64,000 nucleotides of DNA from Nyssa sinensis (Eukaryota > Streptophyta > Magnoliopsida > Cornales > Nyssaceae), in NCBI GenBank assembly GCA_008638375.1, contig CM018043.1, positions 44,688,333 through 44,752,332 of the forward strand, written 5' to 3'. The position numbers were made by a program, and so were the translations under genes. The notes beneath the pieces are model-generated. The model was not told the origin of the DNA. It did not search any database and worked only from the letters and a program-made list of their open reading frames with translations. Shown in pieces: positions 24,301 to 34,384 of the stretch; the first letter of the stretch is position 1; each line of letters opens with the position of its first letter.

Positions 24301-27300
24301 TTCACCGAATCCTATAATACTTGAAATCTACTTCTGGGAAAGGCATCCACTTCAAGAATAATGGGAGGAAATTTGGTTATTGTACCTTCTTAGGAGGAAA
24401 TTTGGTGACTTGGAGGAGCAAAAACCAGGCCGTGGTGGCTAGATCAAGCGCTGAAGCAAAATTCAGAGCTATGGCACATGGAATTTGTGAACTCTTGTGG
24501 CTAAAGATTATCTTGGAAGACTTAAGAGTCAAGTGGGAAGGAAGCATGAAATTGTACTGCGACAACAAGTCAACAATCAATATAGCTCACAATCCAGTAC
24601 AACATGACCATACAAAACACGTGGAAGTAGATCGACACTTCATCAAAGAGAACCTGGATAGTGGCTTAATTTGTACTCCCTATGTCTCAACAAATAGACA
24701 ACTTGCGGATATCCTCACCAAAGGACTACCGAGTCACTCATTTCAACATATTATAAGCAAACTGAGAATGGACAACATTTATTCACCAACTTGAGAGGGA
24801 GTATTGATAAATCCCTATTTGATTCGGTTGACTTCGGTAAACAGGGAAACAAATCCCTATTTGATTCCATTGACTCGGTAAATCGGGAATTTATTTCCCT
24901 TTAAAACTAAGATTGTATAGCCTGTAAACTTTTATTTTTTTTCTTTTATAACTGCGGTTAATTAGGCCCTAATCTCTAGAGATTGTTTCCTGATTTCATG
25001 TAGATTTAGTTTCCTAAAATAGTGGCCATTGTACTCTATATGTTTTGTATTTTTTCCTCAGTTAAAATATAAGAAAGATATTTGTCTATAAAATGCATTT
25101 TACATATCAAGATAATTGAGTTGGCATTTTGGCTTTGGAATGGACAATTTTAGACCCACCGTAACTTAACCTGTCTATAAATAAACCCTTTCTCTACATT
25201 GCAGCCTCACCAACCTGAAATCAGACTCTTCACGCTGCTCAAGATTAAACAACTAAGAATCACAGAGGCATAAGTCAATTCAAAGGAATGTTCACTTAAT
25301 CAGTGATATTCCCTCCAAAATCTCCATCATGGAACGAAACACTTTTCATTTAATATGCTTGCATTTCTTAGACAACAAAAACCACCTCACTAAATGAAAT
25401 ATAGTTCCAAAGACAAGGATTGGAGTTGTTAAGACAGGAAGAAAATGGGGAAAGGAGGAGAAAGGGAAAGGGAAAGGGAAAGGGAAAGGTCCAGAGGGGG
25501 TAGGGGAGAATAAAAATAAATAAATCAATGACCCCACACATATTAGTCAATAACCAATACATCAAGCAAACAGTCCCCAACTGCCCACAAAATTAGAGTA
25601 AATGATCAATGAGTCAAAACTTACTCCCAATGTTAAAGCCATTGGACAGATGTCTATAAAAGGCATCAGCTTCCTGGGGGTCTCATCTAAATATGAATAA
25701 CTTACCCTTGACCTCTTAGTACAACTTGCTTGGAAGTTGAAAATCTACCATTGGCTTGCCCATCATCCCATTTTAGTCTCTTTAAAGTTCTAATTCAGAT
25801 GACTTAAGCTAATAAAGATAAATGAATCAACTTCGAATCGATGCTTTCTATTTTTTCCCCAGTTCCATCATGCTTTCACTAATATGACTACTTTCTTGAG
25901 ATAACAGAATTATGTAATGACGACCAATCAATAGACTGGTGAGAAAGTGGTAACAAGGTTCATATAGAGGGAAATTTTAGCAGAAGGCAAAAACCAAAAC
26001 CAATGTAAGTTAAGGGTGTTGCCAGTTAGTTTTTGTGAAGTACTTTGAGTTGGAGTTATATCAAAGTAAAGAAGAAACAACTTGCTTGGAAAATGGCTAC
26101 TATTTGCCTTTCTTGGTGCTCGTGGAGGGAGCGAAACAATAGGATTTTTGAGGGGATAGAGATCTCCCCTTTTAGTTTCAAAGATAGGTTTTACACTTGC
26201 TCTTCTTTTGGGTCAAAGAAGCTTTTGCTTTCTCATGTAAATAATTTTGTTGATTTTTTGGGGAGTTTAAGGCTGTAATTTTGATGCCTTGTCCCTTGTA
26301 ATTATGGGTTCGACTCCCTTGGATGCTTTTTGAAGTTCTTTTACCTACTGGAAAAAGGAAGTTATGGCCATAGAAAGAGCAGAATGACAAAAAAAGATTT
26401 TTTGGGGAGCATCGTTTTTGTTGCTCTTGTATATATCTTGTGTACATGAGTTTTGCACCCTACGGAATATTGTTGAGTACTATTACATTCTTTGAATTGT
26501 CACTTATCAAAAAAAAAGAAAAAGAAAATCAAATTGTCTGGATTTTCTTCTAGTTAACATGCTTCCACCACTTGCCTACAATTGTCAAATCACTGAAGGG
26601 GAAACCAAATTTATATACCCATTGAAAAACATGGACTTTGCACCAACAAGGTAGAGCGAGATAAAACATATTGAGGGTCGAGGAAAGGAAAAGCCAAAAT
26701 TAATATGGTTTCAGGTAGTAAGAAAAAAATATGATTTATATTTGGTCTAACTGAGGTGACAACCTCAGATAGGTCAGAATGGTAGAACATGATTCATATA
26801 GCTGAACCCAGACCGTAGGGATAAGATTCTTTAAGTATTGAAAATATGACCCAATCTTGGAATATCTTCACATGGTATCACATTCCAAGTATATAATCAT
26901 TATACTATTTTAAACAAGATTAATATCCTTTCTGTATGGCATGCCCATTGGAAAACAAAAGGAAAGAAATAGCTATAATTCAAGGCAATATTTCAAGCTA
27001 TTCATGAAAAAAAAATCAATATTAGCAGCACAAAAATGGCTCATCCTGACATATGTATAATATGAAAGAAAGCATGAAAGATAATAAATGCTTAAAAACT
27101 CCTCATTATAAAATTTAAAATCCATTCATGGTGTATTTGTGCTAGTAGGATAGGACATAAATGGTATCTATATAATCTTCTATTTCAACAGAGAGTTGAG
27201 TTTTGAAAGTTTGAGAGAAGAATTTTAAGTGTAAGATGGTAAGGGCAAGCCTTGGCGCAATGGTAAGGTTGTTCCATTGCGACTTCGAGATTGTGAGTTT

Positions 27301-30300
27301 AAGTCATGGAAACAACCTCTCTGCTTACAAGGTAAGGCTACATACATTTAACCCTTCCCAAACCCTACAATGGCGGGAGCATCATACACTAGTACTGCCC
27401 TTATTTGAAGTGTAAGATGTGATGCAACCTAACCTCAAGGGATGAAGCCTAATAAAATCTGTGAAATTTCTAGAAGATTCCCCCTTCTTCTTCTCCTTCT
27501 TATTAAATCTCTGTGATCAAATTTTATTATTTTAATCATGATCAACCCCCTTAACTTCTTTAGTTTTCCCAACACCCACCCTAATTCCATATCTTTCTAA
27601 AATTCATGGAACCTATCAATTTCTAAATCACACCAATTCTAACCACTTTCCATCTACAAAACATACAACCTTTCCTCCACTTACTAAAGCCCCAACCTAC
27701 AAGCTTTCCTTGACTTAAGTCTACAATATCATAAAAAAGCAGCATAATTCTAAGTTTTCTAATGCTATCCCATATCACATAGTTCAATAACAGTGTTCCA
27801 TCCAATAAAGCAACAAACAGGAAATCCTCGAAGCAACCAGTAAATAATAGAGTTAATTTAGTGACAATGGTACAGTGTGGTAGCCTTGGAACCAAACTGA
27901 AAGTCAAATTCTATATTTTAGATGATTTTTCCTACTTTCTAGTAATATATAGTGCTTGAGAATTGAACGCACCTGGAGATTTGGAAATTTCAAGTGGAAA
28001 AATAAAATAAAAAAGAATACTTGGCGCATCTCCAAGAGTAGATGTAGGAGGGGAGCCATCCACTCTAACTACCATTTTGGCTCCCAATGAAGCACTATTT
28101 GGCCTCCAATAGAGGAACCATCACTAGACCCAAAATGGACCATCCCATGAATCAGTTGGATGTAGATGTGGATCCTATGGGAAGAGAGAGAGGGGAGTCA
28201 AAAGTTAGTTGGAAGAGAGAGAAAAGAGAGACAAAAATACATTAAAAGATAAAATGGATACTCTTTTTGGATACTACTGTTGGAGTGATGTATAGTGTTG
28301 AGAGCCATTAGTGCATGTATAAACACTGTAACAACACCCAAATGAGTTTTTTGGGTCAAAAAATGGCTCCTATTGTTGGAGTTGCTCTTATAGACCAGTA
28401 TGGGTGATGTTCATAGAGCACAATCAAGAATTAAGCTCTAAAATAACCAGATTATTGGTCAAGCCAAATGATGATGATATACCATTTACATTTAGATCTC
28501 TCTTGTCCTCCATTTTGAATTTTTCAGTCCAGCTTGGTACACCAGCCAAAAGAAGTGTCAATATCTTTGAACCAATTGTGCAACAGTGAACAAACACATC
28601 CTGACACTTGAAACCGAGAAGACCAATTGCCATTTGGCAAAAGTGATTTCATAGAAATCACAAGCCACTGAGTCAAAGATGATACACCTTTGTGAAATCA
28701 ATCAGATGATTGTTATTCTCTCTGTCATAAATATTATCTTCCTTTGGTAGATTTTGTTTCTTTTGCTGGTCTTTGCCTTCAAAAAACCACGAAATCCCAT
28801 TTAGAAAACCGGGCACCTGGATATGGTCAGGTGCTCTTTGATTTGTACAGTTGAGAAAATAAGGATAAACTAAACAAAAGCATCATACTTTTTTGTTGAT
28901 CAGTCAAAAGCATCATATTCTCTTTTCATCTATCAATAGCACTCAAGTACTCTTTAGTTTTAATTCTATTCCTATCAATGACCATTTAACTCCTTTACAA
29001 GATTACTGGATAACGGAAGTTCTTGTTTCATTTGCAAATTACCTAAAAGTTCCTAAGGAGCAATTAATCACTAGACATATTTTTATCAGTAATTGTAAGA
29101 CAATATATTAACAAGGTGCCCGAGGCAGTGAACCCATATAAAAAAGGACCAGTTACAAAAATTAAAGCCTAAGATTCCCAGAAAATCCATAAATCTACAT
29201 AAATGCATCGGATATTCTTATTTTATCCACAAAAACAAAAACCTCAAAAAATTATCTTTGAGAATCTAAATAGAAAGCTCCGTGTCACATCCCAATCCCT
29301 GTATTGTAGAATTGGACAATGTGATTGGCCACCAAGGCCTTTTGCCAATATCTAATCATTCACCAATTGCTTTTGTTCAATCATAGCAGAATAATCACAA
29401 AATAAATTATTCAACCCGTCTCATCATATAGGCCATTGGTTCAAAGCTTTCTACTATTTTTAACAGAAGATTCTAACAAGTCTTTCAATCATGCAAGCTT
29501 AACTAGGTTATTAACATTACATATAGATTTTCATAGCAAAAGAGGTACTCCCATTTTCTGTCAAAACCTATCCTTGCATCCATGAACCATCTGTCTTGTC
29601 AAGTACATATTTTAATAAGCAAAAATAGAACTTGTCTCTTCCTTTCTGCACCCTAACCTGCGTTGCCTGAGATTGAGCCTATCTAAGCCCAACGAGAATT
29701 TCACACAATGCCAAGGGTTTGAAAACTATTATGTAGTTTTGCACTGAACTGTTTATAATTATTAAGAAATAGAATATGTCAAATCCAAATACATAATTGA
29801 ATCAAAATATAGAGAGTTTCAGGGGATAATATTGATGTATTCACATTTGAAATCAAATATTCGAATGAAAGAACTTAAATCAATAATCTCGAATTAATAT
29901 CACCATTTAGTAATCCATTATTCAAATGCAGTTCAAATTCTATATCATAACTTAATCATTATATCATAATTCGATATTCCAATGTTCAAACATGATTTAA
30001 ATTCAATATATTCAATGGTGTAAGTTCCAATGGTTCCAGTTCTACGGTGAACAAATTAATCCCTCACGAGATCAATATTCATAAAACTAGTTCAAATTGC
30101 CGTTCTATGCGGCTCACCACCAATATACCCCATGACTAGAGTTCAATGAAGTCGTAATCTATTCAATAATGACTAATCCTAGAAGTTTCAGACAAATCAA
30201 ATGTACTAAAATCAAGTCTAAAGTCAAATAGTGATCAATCACAATCCAATTGTCAAATCAATATTTCTATATTTAATAGTGAGTCAAAACTAATCATTAG

Positions 30301-30971
30301 ATAACAAAAAATAATATAATTCCTTAAATTATCATAATATTCTAGAAGTCACAAATATTCAAGGAGCAAGTCGACAAAGAATTTAAATATTCAATGATTC
30401 AAAGCATTTCATAATAAGTCTATGTTTCACAAATCATATTTTTCAAATTAGAGAAAACAATAATATATCGATGGATTATTTCAAGTACAATTTGAGTACA
30501 TATACCTATTATCAGAAATCTTAAATGAGTTCAATACGTATATTTATAACAAAAATCACCTTAACATGACATTAAACACTTACCTCAAGTGCTTAATCTT
30601 CAGTTCGTTTCCCTTTTTCCCTTTGAAAATCCTATACATAGATCAATTTAAACTACATTTAATACAAAGCTTAGCTTAAATCAATGTCTATCTAATTGTT
30701 TTAGTCCAAATGGATCTCATTTTTGGGCTCATAGGTCCTAAAAACCTTAGGTTAGGATTCTTTACACTGATCTAAGTTCATCTGGTAGCTCAATTAGCTA
30801 TTAAGGATTTAATTGTAATGATCAAATCCATGTATTTTATTTTCGGCATTTAATTTATTAAAACGGAGTATACCTTTGAGTCCAAAACGTCGAAAAACGT
30901 TAGGGTAGTCCCTTCTTCTAATTTAATTGGCTTTCAATGATTTTAAATAATCAATAATTTAATTTGCTGAA

Positions 30972-31006
<35 letters not shown>

Positions 31007-31859
31007 GTGTAGTATTAAGACACAGGCACACAAGTGGCCTCATGGTTCGGTATCAACCATCCCCATATGAGGTTTGGTATCAACCATCCTCATCAAGTCC
31101 CTGCCACAATAGCGGCTTTATATTTTTAAAAGTGACTATGAAGCACAAACATTCTATTTTGGCTCACGTGTCTGTGTTGGACACGTGTCGGACATCGACA
31201 CTCTCAGACACTTCTCTGGACACATGTCGGACATATGAAAAAAGTGTATTTTTTCTTGAATTTCGGACAAGTTCCGGACATGTTTTTTTTTCTTCTTTTT
31301 TTGGATTTTTTCCACTTTTTCTCTTCTCCTCCTTAGTTCTTTTTGATTATATATATATATATATATATATACATACACACATACATACATATATATGTTC
31401 TATGTAATAGTTAGTAAATTTGTTTTAGAACTTAAATAATGGATGTTGATGATTAAACAAAGGAGTTTTTTGAATTTTTATTTAATGACTTTGTTATTTT
31501 AATATCTTAATAATATAATTGTCATTTGTGTGTTTTTATGTCAATTTTAATTCAAAAAATGTTAAGTTTTTATTATATGGCCATAAAAAAATATAAAAAA
31601 TTTATATATATTCAACATGTCTGTGACGTGTCCGTGTTTTATTTTTTTGAGAAATGACATGTCTGCGTATTCATGTCCCGTGTCCGTATCCGTGCTTTTT
31701 AGAATAGTGATGAAATGATGTAGTTTGATATAATTAACCAACGCCCCAAACGCTGCCGCTTAACTTACCCTCGTTGTGCCTAGTCTGGGTCTGACCCGAC
31801 CCGAACACAAATCCAAAGATCCGACTGCTACAATGATCGTCTTCTCCAACTTGCACCAT
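18280..31859 (-). CDS. Unidentified six-exon gene, predicted 186-residue protein
   Basis: Model built by hand from splice signals and reading phase. Exons on the minus strand in order: 31769-31859 (ATG), 28688-28833, 28490-28606, 25706-25779, 19350-19440, 18280-18321 (TAA). Lengths 91, 146, 117, 74, 91 and 42 sum to 561 bases, and every junction keeps phase. Landmarks: start [36 protein letters not shown] in exon 2; [16 protein letters not shown] in exon 3; [19 protein letters not shown] in exon 4; [19 protein letters not shown] in exon 5; end [12 protein letters not shown]. Strong donors GTAAGT follow exons 1, 4 and 5. Weakest points are the acceptors of exon 2 (AAAGAG) and exon 4 (TTAAAG); an upstream acceptor for exon 4 at 25790 would need an extra exon. 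I see no signal peptide or membrane helix, and I do not recognise the family. Mixed hydrophobic/charged composition suggests a folded soluble protein. The introns hold a full copia element (intron 4), a TRIM (intron 5), an Au-like SINE, a MITE and a LINE tail (intron 3), and a Gypsy-like LTR plus a hAT element (intron 1). Confidence 0.5.
18615..18920 (-). mobile_element. TRIM (terminal-repeat retrotransposon in miniature), 306 bases
   Basis: Two 76-base direct terminal repeats (18615-18690 and 18845-18920) differ at three positions and run TG...CA. On the minus strand a primer-binding site of the initiator-tRNA-Met type (TAGTATCAGAGCC) follows the 5' repeat, and a purine tract (GTGAGGAGGAG) precedes the 3' repeat. 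There is no coding capacity. A clean 5-base target duplication is not visible (CTCGT against GTAGT). It lies in intron 5 of the unidentified gene. Confidence 0.85.
19350..19440 (-). CDS. Exon 5 of the unidentified gene
   Basis: Acceptor TTTTTTCCAG, donor ATA/GTAAGTAC; open only in the frame that joins exons 4 and 6. Confidence 0.55.
19987..20273 (+). repeat. 5' LTR of the copia element
   Basis: Starts TGTTGACAAATCC. Its first 87 bases contain a 41-base tandem duplication (19992-20032, 20033-20073), also present in the 3' LTR, so the duplication predates insertion. Confidence 0.92.
20274..20285 (+). promoter_or_regulatory. Primer-binding site, tRNA-iMet type
   Basis: TGGTATCAGAGC immediately after the 5' LTR, complementary to the 3' end of plant initiator tRNA-Met. 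Confidence 0.9.
20452..21901 (+). pseudogene. copia gag and protease remnant
   Basis: The gag start codon is at 20452, but stops follow at about 20551, 20710, 20774 and 20786. From 20948 a 317-codon frame holds late gag, a zinc knuckle and the aspartic protease motif [14 protein letters not shown]. The knuckle reads [14 protein letters not shown], so the second metal-binding Cys of C-X2-C-X4-H-X4-C is Trp. Not functional. Confidence 0.88.
21876..22700 (+). pseudogene. copia integrase remnant
   Basis: GAG-pre-integrase zinc motif (H-X-H ... CEVC) is followed by the catalytic-core phrases HTDVWGPS and [11 protein letters not shown] stop at about 22350 breaks the core; RSDNKKEYF and [12 protein letters not shown] continue beyond it. 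Confidence 0.85.
23370..24263 (+). pseudogene. copia reverse transcriptase remnant
   Basis: Phrases [50 protein letters not shown] and the catalytic YADD are present. A frameshift near 23700-23735 and another near 23955 break the frame. Confidence 0.9.
24264..24794 (+). pseudogene. copia RNase H remnant
   Basis: Copia-type RNase H phrases [36 protein letters not shown] and [11 protein letters not shown], ending eight bases before the polypurine tract. Frame open from about 24321. Confidence 0.88.
24802..25090 (+). repeat. 3' LTR of the copia element
   Basis: Follows the polypurine tract TTGAGAGGGAG (24791-24801). Starts TATTGATAAATCC; the first bases differ from the 5' LTR by two transitions. 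Confidence 0.92.
25460..25489 (+). repeat. (GGGAAA)n minisatellite
   Basis: Five GGGAAA-type units; four or more GGG runs spaced by three bases. Confidence 0.85.
25706..25779 (-). CDS. Exon 4 of the unidentified gene
   Basis: Donor CAAGG/GTAAGTT is strong and leaves two bases that complete a Gly codon with exon 5. The acceptor is chosen for phase; the alternative AG at 25790-25791 extends it by 10 bases. Confidence 0.42.
26040..26527 (+). mobile_element. 5'-truncated L1-type LINE, 3' end with poly(A)
   Basis: Encodes the plant LINE C-terminal phrase [15 protein letters not shown] (zf-RVT region) and a 3' untranslated tail ending ACTTATC-A(9)-G-A rich. 5' truncation is normal for L1. Lies in intron 3 of the unidentified gene. 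Confidence 0.75.
27239..27407 (+). mobile_element. Au-like SINE, 169 bases
   Basis: Head GGGCAAGCCTTGGCGCAATGG and body phrases ACAACCTCTCTGCTTACAAG and AATGGCGGGAGC are those of the plant Au SINE family. Box A is at about 27251-27261 and a weakened box B at about 27295-27305. It ends in a T-rich tail, typical of Au. Target duplication AAGTGTAAGATG (27227-27238, 27408-27419) is perfect. Confidence 0.9.
28021..28390. mobile_element. MITE with CATCTCCAA / TTGGAGTTGCTCTTA ends
   Basis: The left end GCGCATCTCCAAGAG and right end TTGTTGGAGTTGCTC are imperfect inverted repeats of a type common in plants. Non-coding. No clean target duplication. Confidence 0.5.
28490..28606 (-). CDS. Exon 3 of the unidentified gene
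   Basis: Acceptor GGTTTCAAG/TGTCAGG, donor CTAAAT/GTAAATGG; a second possible donor (AAATG/GTATAT) lies seven bases on. 39 codons, phase 0 at both ends. Confidence 0.5.
28688..28833 (-). CDS. Exon 2 of the unidentified gene
   Basis: Donor ACAAAG/GTGTATC. The frame is open across the whole exon and joins exon 1 (one base carried over, making GCA). Asn/Lys-rich second half. Confidence 0.5.
29284..30962 (-). repeat. Degenerate Gypsy-like LTR, related to the 39896-43130 solo LTR
   Basis: Its reverse complement shares with the solo LTR the phrase GGGGTATATTGGTGGTGAGCC, then CGAACTAG/TGAACTAG and GATCTCGT/GATCTCAG; both then run into long TTCGAAT/ATCGAAT-type AT-rich tracts. It ends ATTGGGATGTGACA, comparable to GGGTCGTGACA. 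The far end is unclear. Lies in intron 1 of the unidentified gene. Confidence 0.55.
30978..31003. repeat. (TA)n microsatellite
   Basis: About 13 TA units. Confidence 0.85.
31136..31702. mobile_element. hAT-type non-autonomous element (GACAC family)
   Basis: Near-perfect 8-base target duplication AAAAGTGA / AATAGTGA (31128-31135, 31703-31710). Ends CTATGAAGCAC and GTGCTTTTTAG. Subterminal arrays of GGACAC/GTGTCC. Same family as 59262-59634 and 52063-52412. Contains a central AT microsatellite. It lies 66 bases inside intron 1 of the unidentified gene. Confidence 0.8.
31769..31859 (-). CDS. Exon 1 of the unidentified gene, with start codon
   Basis: The ATG (31859-31857) opens a 30-codon frame that runs directly into a strong donor AACGAGG/GTAAGTTAAG. 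A short upstream open frame (ATGAAGAAAATAATGCC then stop) lies in the likely leader. Confidence 0.5.
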
Positions 31860-32618
31860 CACTACTCGCGAAACGCTAGCTTTTAAGGCATTATTTTCTT
31901 CATCGTTTTGATTTGTTTCCTAGCTCTATCAGATCCCAAATATTATTTAATACTTTCTACATCATGTTTTGATCATCAAACATTGATCAATCTCCTGAAA
32001 ATCAGAAGAATCACAGATTATCGTGGAATCTGCAACTCAACTTTTCTCCTTCGTTCCTCAACCATTTTGGCCCATTCTTATTCCTAGATTTTCTCCTCTT
32101 TCAGCCCCTATAGGTTAATTGTCACTTAATTTCAGTTTGAAAGATACCCAGTTTTGAACCCAAGGTTCATCAATGGCGGCTTTGTGTGTTCAGCATTGTT
32201 TCCTTTGTTTTCCTCTTCGTTTTTAAGTGCTTAATCATTTAAAATGGTTTATATAACAAGACAGTAGCTTGGGTCAAATCTCTTACCTTGAATTTGGAAT
32301 TTTCCCATAGTAGCGATTTTCCTTTGCTTCTTCTCTTCTCACTGCTGCGCCTCAGCTCTCTCTCTCTTTCTCTCTGTTTTGGAATTCCTTTCTTTGGTTT
32401 TGGTTGGTTTCATTTGTTATGCATGTTTGCATATATTTTTCCCCCTCTCCACGTAAAGGTGGTGGCCTTTGGTTTCTCCTCAATGCTCATTTGGACACCT
32501 CATGCCACAATCAGGCATGAGGTGAGGTGGCTTGGTTATTCAGCATAGGGTAGTTTAAAAGCTTTCTCAAAGCTTGTTTCATACTCCTTTTAAAATATAT
32601 ATATATATATATATTTCA
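31860..32618 (-). promoter_or_regulatory. Upstream region of the unidentified gene
   Basis: Higher GC than its surroundings up to about 32050, then CT/TC tracts (32350-32375). No clear TATA box. No other gene is supported here. Confidence 0.3.
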
Positions 32619-34060
32619 TATTTTTTTTGATAAGTAAGAATGTATATAAAAAGTTGCCCAAGAAGGACAACAAGGGTAAAAACCCCAAAAGATTACATCT
32701 GTCTTAGAGATTCCAAAAAATCTACAAAAGAAAAGACATTTACAGGAAAGGCCTCTTTGACCCAAAAAAATAACAAGCGCAAAAAGGCATCTTTAAAATA
32801 AGGAGTTGAGAGCTCTTGATCTTCAAAAACACGATTGTTTCTTTCTCTCCTAGAGGCACCACAACAGACAGATTGGAGCCAGTCTCCAAATTCTCCTAGT
32901 CTCTTTAGGAAGATTGCATCCTGCCCAAGCTAACATGAGGTCTTTGACAGAGCCTGGCATAACTCAAGAAAAGCCAAACAAGCCAAAAACGAGATTCCAG
33001 CAGCTCCAAGAGTGGTGACAGTGGATGAGAACGTGATTTACCCTTTCCTCATCATTCTTACAAAGATAGCATCTGCTGGCCAACGAAAAACCTCTTTTCT
33101 TCAAATTATCAGCGGTTGAGATGGCTTTCCCGGAAGCTTCCCAAACAAAAAAGGAAGCTTTAGGGGGGGGGGGGCTTTTGAGTGCCAAAAAAGGTTCCAA
33201 GGAAAAAGAGGGATTTCTGAGCCGCACATGCTCTTGTAGAAGGAGCTAACAAAAAAAGACTTCTTATCTAGCATCCAAGCCCTCTTATCCTCCATACCAC
33301 CCCTAACCCGGATCTTGTTGATGTGACAGAGGAAAGAGCTCACCTCTCCAAGTTCCCAGTCATGAAAGTCCCTCCTGAAACGAGGAGTCCATGTAAACTG
33401 ATTCCCAATTCTCTCCATGCACTCACTAGCCCAAGCTGCCTTGTCGCAAGCTAAACTGTATATCATGGGAAATTTCACCTTCAGCGCCTCATCCCCATTC
33501 CAAACATCGTCCCAGAATTTCACTCTAGTGCTGATCCCGATAACAAAGCTACATTTGTCTTTGAAGCTCCTCCATTCACCTCTAATGTAACCCCAAAGAC
33601 CACATCCCTTCGGGCCCTCCACCTCGCCTGAACACCACCCCCCATTTTCACACCCGTACTTGGATACAATGATCTCCCTCCAAAGCATCCTATCACTTTC
33701 TCCAAATTTCCATAACCATTTTCCAAGAAGGGCTTTATTGAAAATTCTCAAGTCCTTCACCCCTAAACCGCCGAGAGACACTAGCTTCTTAATTTTCTCC
33801 CAAGCAACTAGATGAAACTTCCTACGGTCGCCATCGTGGCCCCATAAGAAGTCTTGTTGAAGCTTCTCCAATCTTCTGCTAACTGTCTTTGGAACAGGGA
33901 AAAGGGATATGAAATAAGTGGGGAGATTCGGCAAAGAACTTTTAAGAAGAGTGAGCATGCCTCCCTTAGAAAGGAGTTGGCCTTTCCAACCTACAAGCTT
34001 GCTTTGAAACCTTTTCACCACAAGATCCCAGACCCCAATAGATCTCGTCGTGGCTCCCAA
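32619..34060 (-). pseudogene. L1-type LINE relic, 3' half (RT C-terminus and zinc-binding domain)
   Basis: Reading on minus from 34060: GATTRSIGVWDLVVKRF, RLEKLQQDFLWGHDGDRRK, GGLGVKDLRIFNKALLGKWL, then, after a frameshift at a G12 run (33163-33174), the zf-RVT phrase KASFFVWEASGKAISTADNL and CYLCKNDEERVNHVLIHC. A T run (A tail on minus) and the TTATCAAAAAA-type end lie at 32619-32630. The 5' continuation is at 34782-35017, on the other side of the LTR palindrome. Confidence 0.88.
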
Positions 34061-34348
34061 TGGCACATGTAGGCGGTTAAGATTTTGGCTATAAATACAT
34101 TTTAATACGGGGGGGTGCAGATATAGAAGAGAGTGTGTTCTTCTTGTCACGCAACCCCCAAGGCTGTATTCCTATACTGAGTTGAGTAGTAAAGGTTGGG
34201 AAGAGTTTTCCTGTAATCTGTCTTTCTGTGTGTGGTTGTGTTCTCTTTACAAGTCTCTTGGCGTGAGTGAGTGTTTTGGCTGACTAAGACAGTGTCTTAG
34301 TGCCGCACAAGGCGAGAAAATTCAGAAACGAATTTAGGCCCTGTGACA
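34061..34348 (+). repeat. Left arm of the LTR palindrome
   Basis: TGGCACATGTAGGCGG...GGCCCTGTGACA on plus; missing the first 109 bases of the LTR. Confidence 0.9.
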
Positions 34349-34384
34349 ATTGGTATCAGAGCGCAGTTTGACGACCATGGCTGG

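Larger units (their letters stand above)
19987..25090 (+). mobile_element. Ty1/copia LTR retrotransposon, complete but inactive
   Basis: A 5.1 kb element with 5-base target duplication AAATG (19982-19986 and 25091-25095), LTRs of 287 and 289 bases, primer-binding site and polypurine tract. Domain order gag-protease-integrase-reverse transcriptase-RNase H is that of copia. Stops and frameshifts interrupt every domain, and the two LTRs differ at roughly 9% of positions by eye, so insertion is old. It sits antisense in intron 4 of the unidentified gene. LTR ends are TG...TA (5') and TA...TA (3') rather than TG...CA. Confidence 0.95.

Noticed and set aside
26750..26900. Possible SINE or other repeat (ATGAATCATGTTCTACCATTC on minus)
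   Set aside because: The phrase feels familiar from plant repeats, but no ends, boxes or target duplication could be found.
27623..27907. Minus-strand 94-codon open frame as a further exon of the unidentified gene
   Set aside because: No convincing splice sites, and inserting it breaks the phase of neighbouring exons.
31154..31390. Open frames over 30964-31407 on both strands
   Set aside because: They run through AT microsatellites and the hAT element; composition is repeat-driven.
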